NCBI GenBank assembly: GCA_038211735.1 | Contig: JBBQVK010000001.1 | Span: forward strand, 186,001 to 250,000 | DNA from: JBBQVK01 sp038211735 | GTDB taxonomy: Bacteria > Patescibacteriota > Gracilibacteria > Absconditabacterales > Absconditicoccaceae | Direction: 5' to 3' | DNA: 64,000 bases | Part shown: positions 43,264 to 54,631 of the stretch, in pieces | Numbering within the stretch: the stretch's first letter is position 1 | Layout: each line of letters starts with the position of its first letter | Program-made: the position numbers and the translations under genes | The notes under the pieces: model-generated | What the model was told of the DNA's origin: nothing | What the model saw: only the letters and a program-made list of their open reading frames with translations | Database searches by the model: none

Positions 43264-43325
43264 TTGCAGTGAACAATGATTCTTTTCTGGTCTCACAATC
43301 GTAGTTTTCAACGCGATATGATCGT

Positions 43326-44303
43326 ATGGAACACAAAAACCAAAAACCAATGACATTTGTAACCAAGGTAGCCTTGATGACGGTGGTTTTTACCATTGCT
43401 AGCACAATTGTCTTTCCGCATACGCCAAATTATCCATATAAAAGCGATCATCTACAAGATGCAGAGATACAAAAAGGAGATATAGACAAATTTAGACAAG
43501 ATAGAAACCTTACTCAAGAGCAAGTAGATTCAGAGATTCAACAAACCATCTGAGAGCTATTGGAAACAGATATGCACCCTGCAGCAATTGATGAAACTAA
43601 AGCGAAAGAACTCTACAATGACGCATGTAGCATCTATACTGATATTTGTAATAAAATAAGCCGAGAGTGATCATATGATCTCCAAGAAAAATTAACCTAC
43701 CAACTCCTCATCATCTATCTGATCAAGCAGATCGATGAACGTTTATCGATACAAAATAAATTACGCGACACGCTATCCAATTTAAAAATATATCGCAACG
43801 ATGAAGAAAGAAGAGGAAGTGCATGACATACCAATGTAAAAATAAACGTAGAGAAAATTGCAACTCCTAGAGAGTTTTGGGAAGTACTTACGCATGAGTT
43901 CGGACACACCATAGATCTGGGAGTTATACAAGGGCAAGCTAGCCAAAAAGATCCGCTGTTTACAGAGTTTTGAAATATCGAATGGTCGATAGATGATCCC
44001 TCACTGCTCTTCTATGATATAAGTCGAGAGAATGAGAATGTTAGAAAAGATTCTGCAAGTTATAAAGATTTCGTAAGTGGGTATGCTATGAAATGAGTCT
44101 ATGAAGAGTTTGCTGAAAGCATAAATTTACGATTCAATCACAATGCTCTCTTTGCTGAGCTTGCCAAAAGCAATCCTATACTCGCAAAGAAGTATACATT
44201 CTTCAACGATCTCTATGGTGGTGATTATTTCAAATCTGATAACAAAAACTTCGACATCATGGCAAACGAAAAAAGACCTTGGGATACTACCAAACTACAT
44301 TAA
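43326..44303 (+). CDS. Membrane-anchored or secreted zincin metallopeptidase
   Basis: 325 aa. A hydrophobic N-terminal segment (FVTKVALMTVVFTIASTIVF) acts as signal peptide or anchor. The motif VLTHEFGHTIDLG gives H-E-x-x-H near residue 188, and a downstream EEFAESINLRF may give a third ligand. TGAs encode several glycines, including one just after EIQQTI. The family is uncertain. It probably acts outside the cytoplasm on peptides or cell-wall proteins. Confidence 0.65.
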
Positions 44304-44576
44304 GAAGAGAGTCTAAACCTATAGGAAATCTCAGTATATTTGATTAGTTTACCAATATCACAGAACGACTGTCCTATTCGCGAGAAAAGGGTTAATGCAT
44401 AGAGATAAGTACTCTAGATTTAAATGACAAGGAATAGTAAAAAAAAATATAAAGAGGATGCCAAATTAAATTCGGTATTTTAATGGTTGAAAACAAGCCA
44501 TATAAAAATGGATTTCTCACTAGCAAATTGCACTTAAAATCCCTATATCTTGGTATTCAACCATAATATTCCTCAC
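44304..44576. other. Intergenic region before pheS
   Basis: 273 bp with no ORF that I can support. A weak hairpin (ATGCC / GGTAT around 44459-44482) may terminate the zincin transcript. AT-rich sequence near 44520-44560 presumably includes the pheS promoter. No riboswitch or T-box core was recognised. Confidence 0.3.
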
Positions 44577-45584
44577 ATGACTGATCTCAACCAAACAGCA
44601 ATTCTCAAAGAGCTCGATGCTTGTAAAGACGAAGCCTCTATACAGGACTTTCACGCTACCTACTTAGGGAAAAAAGGACTTATTTCTGGACAGTTCAAAA
44701 CGCTCAAAGAGCTAAGTGATGAGCAAAAGAAACTCAAATGACAAGAAATCACTGCTCTATCAACTGCTGTTGAAACGGCGTTTTTTGCAAAACAAGATAA
44801 GATCCTGCAAGCTGTGCGAGATGAAAAATTAGCACAAGAGTATATCGACATTACGACTCCAGGTATTTCCTCTACGGTTGGGCATCTTACCCTCTTAAGC
44901 CAAACGAGAAGGCGCGTAGAAGAGATATTCCAATGAATGGGCTTCAATATCGATTACGGACATGATATCGTCACGCAATACGAAAATTTCAGTTCAGTAA
45001 ATATTCCTCCCACACATCCAGCTACCGAAATGCATGATACACTCTATCTCGAACAGCAAGATAGTGAGTGACAAAAACTTTTGATGAGAACGCACACTTC
45101 TGCTCATCAAATTGAAATGATAAAAAAACTGGGGGTGCCATGTAAGTTTGTAATACCAGGCAAAGTATATAGAAATGAAAACCTTGATGCTTCTCATGAT
45201 AGTGTCTTCCGACAAATTGAAGGCGTCGTGATAGATAAAAATATCTCTATCGCACATTTTAAGCAGATGATGTCGCAGATTCTCTCTGCAATACTTGAAC
45301 AAGAACACACGCAGATAAGATTAAGACCTGCCTACTTCCCCTTCGTAGAACCAGGGTTTGAGATTGATGCAAAAGCAGTCGTTGGAAAACATGAAAAATG
45401 GCTTGAAATATTAGGTGCGGGGATGATCCATCCTCATGTGCTTCGTGAAGCAGGTATTGATCCTACAGTCTACAGCGGTTTCGCTTTTGGTATGGGTATG
45501 ACGAGATTAGTAGCAGTCAAGTATGGTCTCCATGATGTAAGATTACTCACCAATGGGGACTTAAGATTTATTAGGTCATTTTAG
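44577..45584 (+). CDS. pheS: Phenylalanyl-tRNA synthetase alpha subunit
   Basis: Charges tRNA-Phe together with PheT. 335 aa, near the usual length. An N-terminal coiled-coil (YLGKKGLISGQFKTLKELSD) is followed by the class II core: motif 1 region RRVEEIFQGMGFNIDYG, motif 2 VYRNENLDASHDSVFRQIEG, FVEPGFEIDAKAVVGKHEKW and motif 3 GFAFGMGMTRLVAVKYGLHD. The Gly of FQGMGF is a TGA. pheT is not adjacent, so the two subunits are encoded apart. Confidence 0.93.
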
Positions 45585-45647
45585 TAGGTAAACAGCTCCT
45601 TGTAAAGAAACGGACATCTTACGACAGCAGATATCGAATAATCGTTA

Positions 45648-46646
45648 CTATCATTTTTTCTGAGAGATAGCCAGCGCGTGATTCATGCGAAACAACAAAA
45701 TAATTTTCATTGCGAAGAAAATAGTTGCGCATAACAATAATAAAGGTATAAGTAATCTATTTAGGGGGAAATAATCAGTCTGAAATTCAGATTTTTTGTC
45801 GTTACGGAACAGTGATAGTAGTTCGGTACGTGTTCTCTCTATGCTTTTTGCATCGGTAATACGGTAGAAAGATCAGTGCGTAAGTTTGGAGATCTCTTCC
45901 AGTTTATTGCTATCTAACGACGCTATAACCTTATTGCCTGCGTTATCTACGCCCAACATGGCCATCTCTTGACCTATTGCTATTGTGTGTATCGGAATAT
46001 TACGTTTGAGTGCCATTGCTGCAACTTCTATCGGATCTATTCACTGACTCGCACCTCCGTCGCTGATTAAGACGATAGTCGCATTGGGTGCTTTCGCTTG
46101 TTCAATCTTGTCTAGCGCAAGAAAAAGTGCGTCGCCCATTGCAGTTCCCAAAAAATCTGTCGTTGGTGGGAAATCAGCTAAGGTAGTTTTTTGTAATTTT
46201 TTTCTCACCGCTCCCAACTCATTCGAAAAAGGTATATGAACAAATGGTATTCAAGAAAAAATAATTACTCCTACTTTTGCATTATCCAGTGAAGATAGTA
46301 GTTGATCTAAAGTTTGTTGTGCAACGATGAACCTGCTTGGTTCAACATCCTTTGCGCTCATCGACAACGAAACATCCAGGACTATTTCTATATATGGAGC
46401 CTGTGACTCTACCATATGTCCACCATCTTTGATATGAATATCTAAAGAGAGTAAAAGTATGCAAAAACCAAATAAGAACAAGCATGCTCTCTCGATATTC
46501 ATTTTACTTGTATTGATTAGATGCTTGGGGAGTACAAAAGATGGGCGCAAAGATAACAGAAGACCTATAACTACGATGATGCCAAGTCCAATATACCGCC
46601 GCGCACCATGTGAAGAAATAGTTAGAGCTCCTCAAAAAAGAGACAT
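45648..46646 (-). CDS. BatA-like membrane vWA-domain protein
   Basis: About 332 aa from ATG 46646; a GTG at 46679 would give a longer N-terminal transmembrane segment. One or two membrane segments come first (YIGLGIIVVIGLLLSL and ACLFLFGFCILLLSL). A von Willebrand A domain follows with the MIDAS pattern VLDVSLSMSAKDVEPSR, TTDFLGTAMGDAL and IVLISDGGASQ. The last ~30 residues form another membrane segment. BatA-like proteins are tied to aerotolerance or envelope complexes, but no MoxR gene is nearby. Confidence 0.75.
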
Positions 46647-46691
46647 GAACAAAAAAGTTAGTGAAATAATTCCATCCACAGTACGAATTTA

Positions 46692-47138
46692 TTATTGTTG
46701 TGCAATACTCTTTAAAGTCTCTAATTTTTTCTTATCGATTTGGAACTCTTTTTGGTGAATAACAATTGTCTGATCTGTTCTCCTAGATTTCCCAATAGCA
46801 ATTACTGTTGGGTCCGGTTTTGTCCGATTAACTTGATATTTTTTTGTTATATCCAAGAAATAAGTCCTTATCATTTTCGCGACAAATGGAATCAAGGTAA
46901 GTTCGCTGTATTTGAAAAATGCAATGAAAACACACAGCAATAGTAAGGGCAATGAAAACACTAAAGCGGTCGCTTTAGGAGTTCCGCTTTTTACTAATGA
47001 GTTCCACACACCCAATGTTATACCTACTCAGATCGCTAAAATAGCCATCTGTACGATGCTAATAGTCACTGGACCAATAGTAACTCCCATATTGAACAGT
47101 CATCTACTGACGTTCCTAGGGATGAAGATCTTCATCAT
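46692..47138 (-). CDS. PrgI-like small membrane protein (type IV secretion)
   Basis: 148 aa. The N-terminus MMKIFIPRNVSRGLFN is followed by two closely spaced membrane segments (ISIVQMAILAIGVGITLGVW and LVFSLPLLLLCVFIAFF), then a basic cytosolic tail (TYFLDITKKYQVNRTKPDP). Size and layout match PrgI proteins of conjugation/T4SS loci. The assignment rests on architecture; a VirD4-like ATPase lies 5 kb away on the same strand. Confidence 0.5.
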
Positions 47139-47207
47139 CCGCGTAAAAAGGCACAAAACAAAGTACTTAAGTATACTCTGTTCGGATGATTTTTGCAAAA
47201 TTTAGTT

Positions 47208-48632
47208 CTAGAGTTTCTTAAGATAGTCATTACCCAATACAATGGTTACCCCTGACCCATAAGCGGGATTTGCTTCCACACGGACGTAATCAACAAACGC
47301 TCTAAGCGTCTCTACGGTATTCGGATACCATCCGTCACCTGGCACATAGACCACAGTATCCTGTTGGGGTGTGTCTACATTGTCTATATTAGCAATATCA
47401 AATGCTTTAAGCTTAAGATCTAAGGCTAGATCAAAGGCAATACCATTAATCTTATATCCTTGTGCTTTGGCTGCATCAAGATCTATACCATTGAGGATAG
47501 TAATCGGTGCGCGTTCTAACAATCTTTGCTGATCATGAATCACCCGATAGGCGAAGTCTTGTGTTTTTTTGTAATAGCTTACATTACTACTTGGTGCTCA
47601 TACAGGTAACAGAACAGCTGCTCATCCAAAATCATCTCTATTGCCGTAGTACAGAACACATCCTGGTTCAGTAGATTCCAAGTAAATCGAATTACAGTCT
47701 GCTGTATACCCAAATGAAAAGTACTGTCTATCTACATCCAAATATTGCAAAAGGCCAATAATCTGTTTCAAAGAAATATTCGTTTCAAATACTTTATCTG
47801 CTTCTGCATATATACGCTTCATCTCGTTTAGATTGGTAAGATTGAACGATCAAATTATACGTTTAATCATTCATTCCACTACTTGCTGCTGCCTAAGTGA
47901 GCGAGAGAAGTCCGAGGTAGAATGCCTAGATCTAGCATATTTAAGGGCTGTATCTCCGCTTAGAATCTGTACTCCTGGGTCTATGTGGAAAGTCACATAA
48001 CTGTTATTTGGTCCAGGGAACTCCGCATCATGTACCGTCTCTTTTACATCTACTTCAATCCCTCCGATATAATTAACGAAGGAAACAAATCCATCAAAGT
48101 CAACGCTCACATAATAAGGGATTGGAATTCCAGTAATTTCTGTCACTTTTTTTCACAGAGCTTCTGCTGCAATATTAAAATCTTTATTATTCTCAGAATA
48201 AGTCATAGGATACAATGCGTTTATCCTACCAGAATATCCAGTAGTATAGTTTACATACAGATCCCTAGGGATAGAAAGAAATGTAACGGCGTGCAATTTA
48301 GGATTGAATGATGCTAGAATGATAGAATCTGTTAGCAGCCCTCCTCGATTACCCCTGTTTGCCCCAGCATATCACATTATCAAGACATTGATATTTCCTG
48401 CCTCATCAAGGATCATTGGCTCGCCTGCTTTATTACTGACTACTTTTGCAGTTTCAGTACCTAATTTTGTAACACCAATTTTTGCAAGCGCGACCAGTCA
48501 TCTACCAACTCGGACAATTACTACTATACTTGCAATAACAACTATTGCCTTTAGTAAGAAACGCCGCTGGAAGATATCTTTCCAAGAAGAATATGTTGGG
48601 ATATCTCCTACTTTTTTTTCTTTAAATGCCAT
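47208..48632 (-). CDS. LytR-CpsA-Psr (LCP) family glycopolymer transferase
   Basis: 474 aa. One N-terminal membrane segment (LLKAIVVIASIVVIVRVG) and an extracytoplasmic LCP domain: INVLIMGYAGANRGGLLTDS, FLSIPRDLYVNYTTGYSGRI, YYVSVDFDGFVSFVNYIGGI and ALKYARSRHSTSDFSRSLRQ followed by QQ. LCP enzymes attach lipid-linked glycopolymers to the cell wall or proteins. The C-terminal ~110 residues resemble an LytR_C domain. It fits with the O-antigen ligase and WecG/TagA genes in the window. Confidence 0.9.
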
Positions 48633-48730
48633 ATCGAGCAAAAAACAAACAAAATGCAAATACAAAAAATAGCTGATTAGCTAAACGCAATATACTGAAG
48701 ACCATATTTCTTGCAAGACTCTTTGAAAAT

Positions 48731-50461
48731 CTATTTCCCAAGCTGTTTTACGATGCGAAACATGCCTTTATCATCAGCCAATCTCAATGAAAAATCGAAT
48801 AAACTCCCTTTACATTCTATCTCAATTTCTTTACCAAAATGTGATCTCACAAGACGGACCATCGGTTGTATAATCTTCCCCATCATCTCATTTTTATTTT
48901 TACTATAACTGGAACAAGAAAAATCGGAATTATGAATAAACTTACCAGAACTTTCAACTAATTTTCCAATAATTTCAGTAGTTGATGGTTGTGATGGTAA
49001 ATCCTTGTGCGTAATCTTCGTATGGGGAAGATGCACTTTCCCCGTAGTTGTGTCCAATATAATTCACTCCATAGTATGGTCTTCAATATATGTTTGTCCA
49101 TCAAGCACTTCATGTATTCATGTAGCGCTGATTATCAACTTCGATCACTTGGGCACAAACGATGAGTAAACTCCCTGACTCAGCCACTGTTCTATCTTTA
49201 GTCCTGATCATCCTCTTCCATCTCTCCACGAAAGGTACGTGCAATCAACATCATCGTATCCTTGCTCGCGGAGTCATTCTACCATATGTGCGATCGTCTG
49301 CCTGCTTTGAGCTTTGTGACAAACAAACAAAACAAGTCATCACGCTTTAATCGTAGACATAGGAGCGAGTCAGATAGTTTCTGAAGGGAGTTTTTTCAAA
49401 AGGTGAAACTGAGTATAAAGGTCTGTCAATTGCTGTTCTTGTTTCTCAAGTATTACCGCATGCGTTCCAAGATGCATGACGCTTTGTATAAATGCTTCTA
49501 CAAAAACCGTATTCATAGAATTTTTTAGCATTCTTTCTCGATGTTGTAGGAAGGAAATCTTTAAGGGTTTAATAACCATACTCATAGGAAGAGAATCTGG
49601 CATATCCATAGGAAGATTGAGTTTTTGTTTCATATAGCTTCGGTATTGAAAAATTTCTTTGTAGGAGTACGCAGAATGTAAAGCACTCAATTTCATTTCA
49701 TTCTCATCGCACCCTATACCAAGAGAAATTATTCCAAAATCAATTGGCAATGATATCTCTTCATCTACATCAAATATTTCAGATAGACGATGTATTTCAT
49801 TTTTATGATTGGGACATAATTGTATTCCTCATAAGGTTAAGGTCGTTGCGCTGCCAAACTGTACTACAGGTTCAGAGATTTTCGTCAGAGCAAGGTGTGC
49901 AGAGATACCAGTCGGAGATCATCCGCATCCAATATCGATTTGAACAGCTAGATCTACAAGTTCTTTCAGTAATTCAGGAGGAAGTCACACGGTATTTTCT
50001 ACTTGTTCTTTAAGTAATTTCCCCGTTAACAGATAGACAGCGCATGCAAGAGCGGTACATACAATTCACATAAATCCAAATCAGTATCATTTAGGTTGCT
50101 CAGAGAGGATATCTATCGCCACTCATCCTTTGTAGCCATTCGCTGCTAGGAGCTGTTCGACTTGTTGTTGGAAAGAGATAATTTTTTCTTTTGAAATTAC
50201 TTCGTGTATTGGTTGTTTTACAAATCAATCAATACGATCGAAAACAATCGCAGATCAAAAAAAGACGCCAGGGCGTCTTTGGGGGGTCAGTCAAAGGAAT
50301 ATTGATGTCGGAAGTTGTTGCTTGATAAGTAATGAATCGCTTCACATGGGAAGGTCATGCACCCAACGAAATTGCATGGGGAGCGTTAAGACCAGATCAT
50401 GTTCGCGATAGAACTCTTCATAGACTGATGGATAGATGCGCTGCAGTGCAGCAGTTGTCAT
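48731..50461 (-). CDS. GHMP-kinase-like protein with long C-terminal extension
   Basis: 576 aa in one frame with many TGA glycines. The N-terminal ~320 residues follow the GHMP kinase pattern: ILSEQPKGYGFGFMGIVCTA corresponds to the P-x-G-x-G-(L/F)-G-(S/M)-(S/G) phosphate loop, and VDLAVQIDIGCGGSPTGISA to the later G-x-P-(S/T)-G-I motif. The C-terminal ~250 residues are unassigned (VLFVCHKAQSRQTIAHMVEG, LIISATGIHEVLDGQTYIED). The substrate is unknown. A consensus promoter lies 46 bp upstream. A perfect terminator-like hairpin sits inside the 5' coding part (50257-50280). Confidence 0.55.
50257..50280 (-). terminator. Terminator-like hairpin inside a coding frame
   Basis: On the minus strand AAAGACGCC-CT-GGCGTCTTT is followed by more U, the classic form of an intrinsic terminator. 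It lies ~180 nt inside the GHMP-like gene, coding for PQRRPGVFFG. It could attenuate transcription. Confidence 0.5.
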
Positions 50462-50506
50462 TTCGTGCATTCCTAAGAATCAATAACTAAACTGTTCTTA
50501 GGGTAT

Positions 50507-50536
50507 ATTATATAACTATTTTATATAAAATGTCAA
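50507..50536 (-). promoter_or_regulatory. Consensus promoter of the GHMP-like gene
   Basis: TTGACA (50531-50536) and TATAAT (50507-50512) on the minus strand are both perfect, with an 18-bp spacer. Downstream, CCTAAGAA / TTCTTAGG (arms near 50472 and 50495) form an inverted repeat in the leader that may be an operator. Confidence 0.75.
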
Positions 50537-50558
50537 TAGTAGTTTAATACATGCATTT

Positions 50559-50768
50559 TTAGTACGATTTACCCTTCTCAATTATTTGCTTTATAAGTTT
50601 ATTCTTTTTATAATCTTGAAGATTAAACGTACGTGCATCAGGTTTTCTCTTTTCTGCATACGTAATGACTTCAATGATCACATTGCTCGTTTCATTCTCA
50701 GGAATGGACTTCTCTGAGTGAATTTTTTCTTCATCGATCATATCAATGGTCTTTTCAAACTCTGGCAT
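50559..50768 (-). CDS. Small charged protein (69 aa)
   Basis: MPEFEKTIDMIDEEKIHSEK to KLIKQIIEKGKSY, stop TAA. Hydrophilic, mostly helical, acidic first half and basic second half (RTFNLQDYKKNKLIKQIIE). No family recognised. It is one of three small minus-strand genes in a row (50559-51363) and may be co-transcribed with them. Confidence 0.5.
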   Translation of the reverse strand: MPEFEKTIDMIDEEKIHSEKSIPENETSNVIIEVITYAEKRKPDARTFNLQDYKKNKLIKQIIEKGKSY

Positions 50769-50845
50769 TGAATGATATATATTTAATAAAAATTATTTTG
50801 AGCCTATATTAATCCCAATACGTAGCTGTGAGTCTCTCATATGAT

Positions 50846-51043
50846 TTATTTCATTCCCCACTTTTCAAGCGCGCGATCTATGACTTGCTTGTCTAGCAAT
50901 TCCATAGTCTTTCTTGTTCACTCGGCTGTGATAAACTCTCTTTTCGAAAGGTCATCTGGTTCAACTCCAAGCTGCTCAATTGGCCCAAACAGTTCAACTT
51001 TCTTTGGGTCTATTTCTGGATGTGAGAAGTTAATGTCAGCCAT
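50846..51043 (-). CDS. Small protein (65 aa)
   Basis: The frame MADINFSHPEIDPKKVELFG, then PIEQLGVEPDDLSKREF, needs one TGA read as Gly (ITAEGTRKTM) and ends at TAA. Soluble and helical. Without code 25 it is not visible. No family recognised. Confidence 0.5.
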
Positions 51044-51087
51044 GATAGAGTTTTAAATAAAGATTACGCTTTAAAGTTTATAATATC

Positions 51088-51363
51088 CTACAAAATAATT
51101 TTCCCATCTGCATCTTTCTCGAAAGTAAGCTCAAATGCTTTTTTCATAGATTCTTCAGTCAAATTCCAATCATCCTCTTCTTCACAATGACCACATCCAT
51201 TGCCACAGCAAGAATCGGTATTTTTAAATTTTCCTTCTCTCTCTACTGATGCAGGATCTAAATCAGTTACTAGTTCCTTTTTAATTTCAGTTATATAATC
51301 TGCATGTTTCGCATACAAATTGCGCATAAAGTCCTGTCTTTGTTCTTGTGTATCCAAAGCCAT
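51088..51363 (-). CDS. Small Cys-rich protein (91 aa)
   Basis: MALDTQEQRQDFMRNLYAKH, with a central DSCCGNGCGHCEEEDDW segment (C-C-x3-C-x2-C), suggesting metal or Fe-S binding, and an acidic C-terminus. No family recognised. It is divergent from the plus-strand gene at 51490. Confidence 0.6.
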   Translation of the reverse strand: MALDTQEQRQDFMRNLYAKHADYITEIKKELVTDLDPASVEREGKFKNTDSCCGNGCGHCEEEDDWNLTEESMKKAFELTFEKDADGKIIL

Positions 51364-51489
51364 AGGTGAGTGGATTAAGATATAAATCGACTATACTATA
51401 GAACTCTTTTTATAAATTGCAAAGAAAATCTTGCATTTCTCAACGTACAATATATAGTCTACTAAACAATTTTATCTCTAAATGTCACC

Positions 51490-51738
51490 ATGTGAGCAGA
51501 CGCACCTCAAGAAGAGGATTTATCAAGAAAATATGCATTCGTAGAAGTAATAAGCTGAAAGCATACATGAGTAGTTGGAGAAATTGTAGGTACAAGAAAA
51601 ATCAAAGGACAGGTTATATATACCCTTGAGCATAGTGATTTCGAACCGTCTACGTGCTGTGAGACCTTCAATAGAAACGAACTGGAGCTAATAATCACTA
51701 TAAATGAATATATCATATATTTTCCTACGAATATCTAA
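51490..51738 (+). CDS. Small beta-rich protein (82 aa), KOW-like
   Basis: Visible only with TGA as Gly, since the second codon and two later ones are TGA. The core VISGKHTGVVGEIVGTRKIK resembles a KOW/SH3-like beta-barrel turn, followed by strands (GQVIYTLEHSDFEPSTCC, ELELIITINEYIIYF). Soluble. Its TAA overlaps the stop of the VirD4-like gene on the other strand by 3-4 bases. Function unknown. Confidence 0.5.
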
Positions 51739-54170
51739 GCCCCAACTCTATAATACACCTCTTTCTGCACGAGTTCGCGCTTACGACCATACTTCAATGC
51801 TGAAATTTGTTTGATGATCTCCATCTTTTCTTGCGAATTCAAGGGTGGCTCATCCCAAGGACGTTTGACGTCCAGACTGAAAGCAGGCGTAGGTTGCATA
51901 TTTACCGATAATTTCACTACTGCTTTAAAAGCATCTAGATTTAGTAAATCGCTTTTTGAAAATTGTGGCTCAAATTGTTTTTCCAAGAATTCAGCATCAT
52001 CATTTCATATTCTATAACACATCATATTTCCGACGTTACCAAAGATCGGGTCTTTGAGGTTTACCGCTCCTCTACTGGAGCTTCATTCTCTTATAAGTTG
52101 TCCGATGTATTGATGAGCCAGGACAATACCTAGCCTATACTTTCTAGCTTCTGACAGGATGCTTTCAATCGCTGGTGTTACAAAATTTTGAAACTCATCT
52201 ATGTACAAGAAATGAGGTACCCTATCTTTTTCTAGTTGTTTTGCTCTACGAAAAGCGGCAAGCCTCATCTGTGATACAATCATCATACCTAAGAGATTCG
52301 CATTAATATCTCCCATTTTACCTTTAGCCAGATTCATGATTATACATTTACCAGAGTTCATAGCATCCTCAAGGTCAAATGACGATTCAGGCTGTCAGAT
52401 AATATTTCTTAGTATAGGAGTGGTAGTAAATGGCCCAAACTTAGCTTGGAAGTAAGGAATCATTTCGCCTTTTTCTCTATCTCCCATTGCTCCGTATGTT
52501 TTTTCTCGCCACGCACGTACTACAGGATTTTTCACATTTTTTACTTTTACTTTTTGATAGGCTTCATCAGTAAACATACGAACAATCTCAATGAGTGTTC
52601 CTCCATCAGGCTGTTCCATAAGCGCGAGGACCGCATTTCTGAAATAGTCTTGAATACGAGGGCCGAAAATTTCACTTCCATATAATTGTACAAACATATC
52701 TACAGCATCATTGGTAACTAGATCCATCTCATCCTCCGTTTTTGCACTCAAAAAATTGAATCCAATAGGGAGATCGGTATTCGCTGCATCTCGATAGATA
52801 AGATCATTTATTCTTTCCTTTGGGAAATACTCCAGGCATCATTCGGCTAAATCTCCATGGGGATCTATGAGCGTGAATCCTGTTCAATTTGCCATATCTT
52901 GGTTTACCATAGTACGAATGATTGTGGATTTACCCGTACCTGTCTGACCGATAACATATAAATGTCTAAATCTATCATTAAACCCTAGCTTGACGACTTT
53001 TTTGACACCTCCAAACAAGTTATACCCCAAAGTAATCCCATCTTCTGACAAATTATCTGGAGCGGGTGCGATCTTGAATTTCTGCCAAGATATACGAGGA
53101 TTTTTATTAAATCTCGAATGAGGGAAATGGAAAATAGAAGCAAGCTCTTTTATGTTCAGTATCTGAGATCTAGGTTGTACTATAGTTTGTTTCCAGCTGA
53201 AATCCGGTTTTATAAATAATCTTGTAACGAATCCTTTGATAAACGATTCGATATTGCGCTCTGCATGATATTCCAAGCTATTAAGCCCGATATAATTGTA
53301 CTGATTCAACGTTCTTGTAAGATCATTCATCATCCTTTCCGGTCTATTAGCATCAGGAGAGACTGCAATCGCTTTGATAGAAACACCAAACCCTTCATCT
53401 TCTGCTTTCTTTTCTATATCACCTATCTGTCCTGATGAATATTTATGATTTTCTTTTTCAGGCTTTTCTTCTTTTTTTGAACTTGAGAGTCTCATCAGCT
53501 CTTTGAAAAATCATGCTTTACCTCATTTTTTAATCTCCTCAACTTTTTCCCTCATCACTTTCTGCCGTTTCTCAGACAATGGTGATACAAGGATCTGTAA
53601 ACACAATTTTTCATCAATTTCTACTCTAGCAAATCCTGATAAGATACTATCCATTGGATCCACCTCAAAGTTTTCATAAGTTTTGAGCGGGAAGGCGTTA
53701 TCTTTGGCTAGTGTATAGTAACCTCCTGCGCCGAACTTCCCTGCTTCTATCAGCTTAGGTTGAGGAATCTGATCTATCACCGCGCCAGGGTAAAATGAAG
53801 AAATTATCTTTTCAAACGTCTCTACATAATCTTTTGGTACTGCGAGGATGAATTTAATTATTTCTTTTTCTACGATCAATTCACAAGAGATATACGGTTG
53901 CCCAAACTTCTTATCGCGATACGTAGGACTATAGATAGCATAAAAATTTTTGTAAACCTGATTCATTACTTCGATGTTTTGTTTCATTCCTTGGATTGCA
54001 TCATGTGACTTATCCATATCGCTGTCATTTTTCTGCATTTTGATCTGCAAAAACTTCAAATCTGCGGCGTGACGATTATAATTTTTCAAGCGTAAAATCT
54101 GCGTTATCGACCCTATCCCTAGGTAGAACGCGAACACGATAATCAATCACATTATTAACCAACCAATCAT
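51735..54170 (-). CDS. VirD4/TraG-like type IV coupling ATPase
   Basis: 811 aa. One N-terminal membrane segment (MIGWLIMGLIIVFAFYLGIG) precedes ~330 residues of alpha/beta sequence. The motor domain follows: Walker A in LYVIGQTGTGKSTIIRTMV, then GTGFTLIDPHGDLAEG, Walker B in VPHFLYIDEFQNFVTPAIES, and IVLAHQYIGQL as the sensor Gln region. This architecture is that of coupling proteins that feed DNA or proteins into type IV secretion systems. Many Patescibacteria carry such genes. Several TGAs encode Gly (for example GTGFTLIDPHG). Confidence 0.8.
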
Positions 54171-54362
54171 ATCTTAATTGTATAGTTTTAGAGGCAATAT
54201 GCAAAAAGTTCTTGCGTTAGAGCTCTTCGTACCTCCTATAAAAACACGTTTTTATCGTTTTATGCATCTTTGATAACCATTAGGTATCAATAATACAACA
54301 GCAAAGAAATACTAAAAATACGAAATAGAAATTGTCACTATCGATCTGAATTATAATTGTGC

Positions 54363-54613
54363 AAATCTCGATCGATTATTGCTAAAAAGGGCTCGTATGC
54401 GTAAAGTAAGACATCAAAGAATAACTTGAAGAACGGAGGTTCTCCACCACCTGAGGGCTATTCTATGATCCGGTATGTCCGGTCAAAGTATTAAGTCAAC
54501 CAACAATGGGGGACTAATACATTAAAGGAAGCACTTGGTACTTGGGTTAAGATAAAACTCATCCATTGCCTCCAAAACGTAGGCCTTGGTTTTCCAAAGC
54601 CTACATTTTTTTT
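54363..54613 (+). ncRNA. Putative structured non-coding RNA
   Basis: The 460-bp gap between two minus-strand genes holds no ORF but ends in a strong plus-strand terminator. A TATAAT box (54352-54357) lies upstream; a TTGTCA 14 bp before it is too close to be a good -35. The sequence has conserved-looking paired elements: GGAGGTTCTCC, CCGG-TATGT-CCGG, and CAATGG (54504-54509) with CCATTG (54563-54568). No match to tmRNA, RNase P or SRP cores was seen, so the class is open. Confidence 0.45.
54579..54613 (+). terminator. Rho-independent terminator, plus strand
   Basis: GTAGGCCTTGG-TTTT-CCAAAGCCTAC forms an 11-bp stem with one mismatch, followed by eight T. There is no plus-strand gene before it, which supports an RNA gene. 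Confidence 0.75.
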
Positions 54614-54631
54614 AAAAGGGAATAAGGTAGA

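Noticed and set aside
54363..54613. tmRNA
   Set aside because: No tRNA-like ends with TTCGA loop or CCA and no tag reading frame were found.
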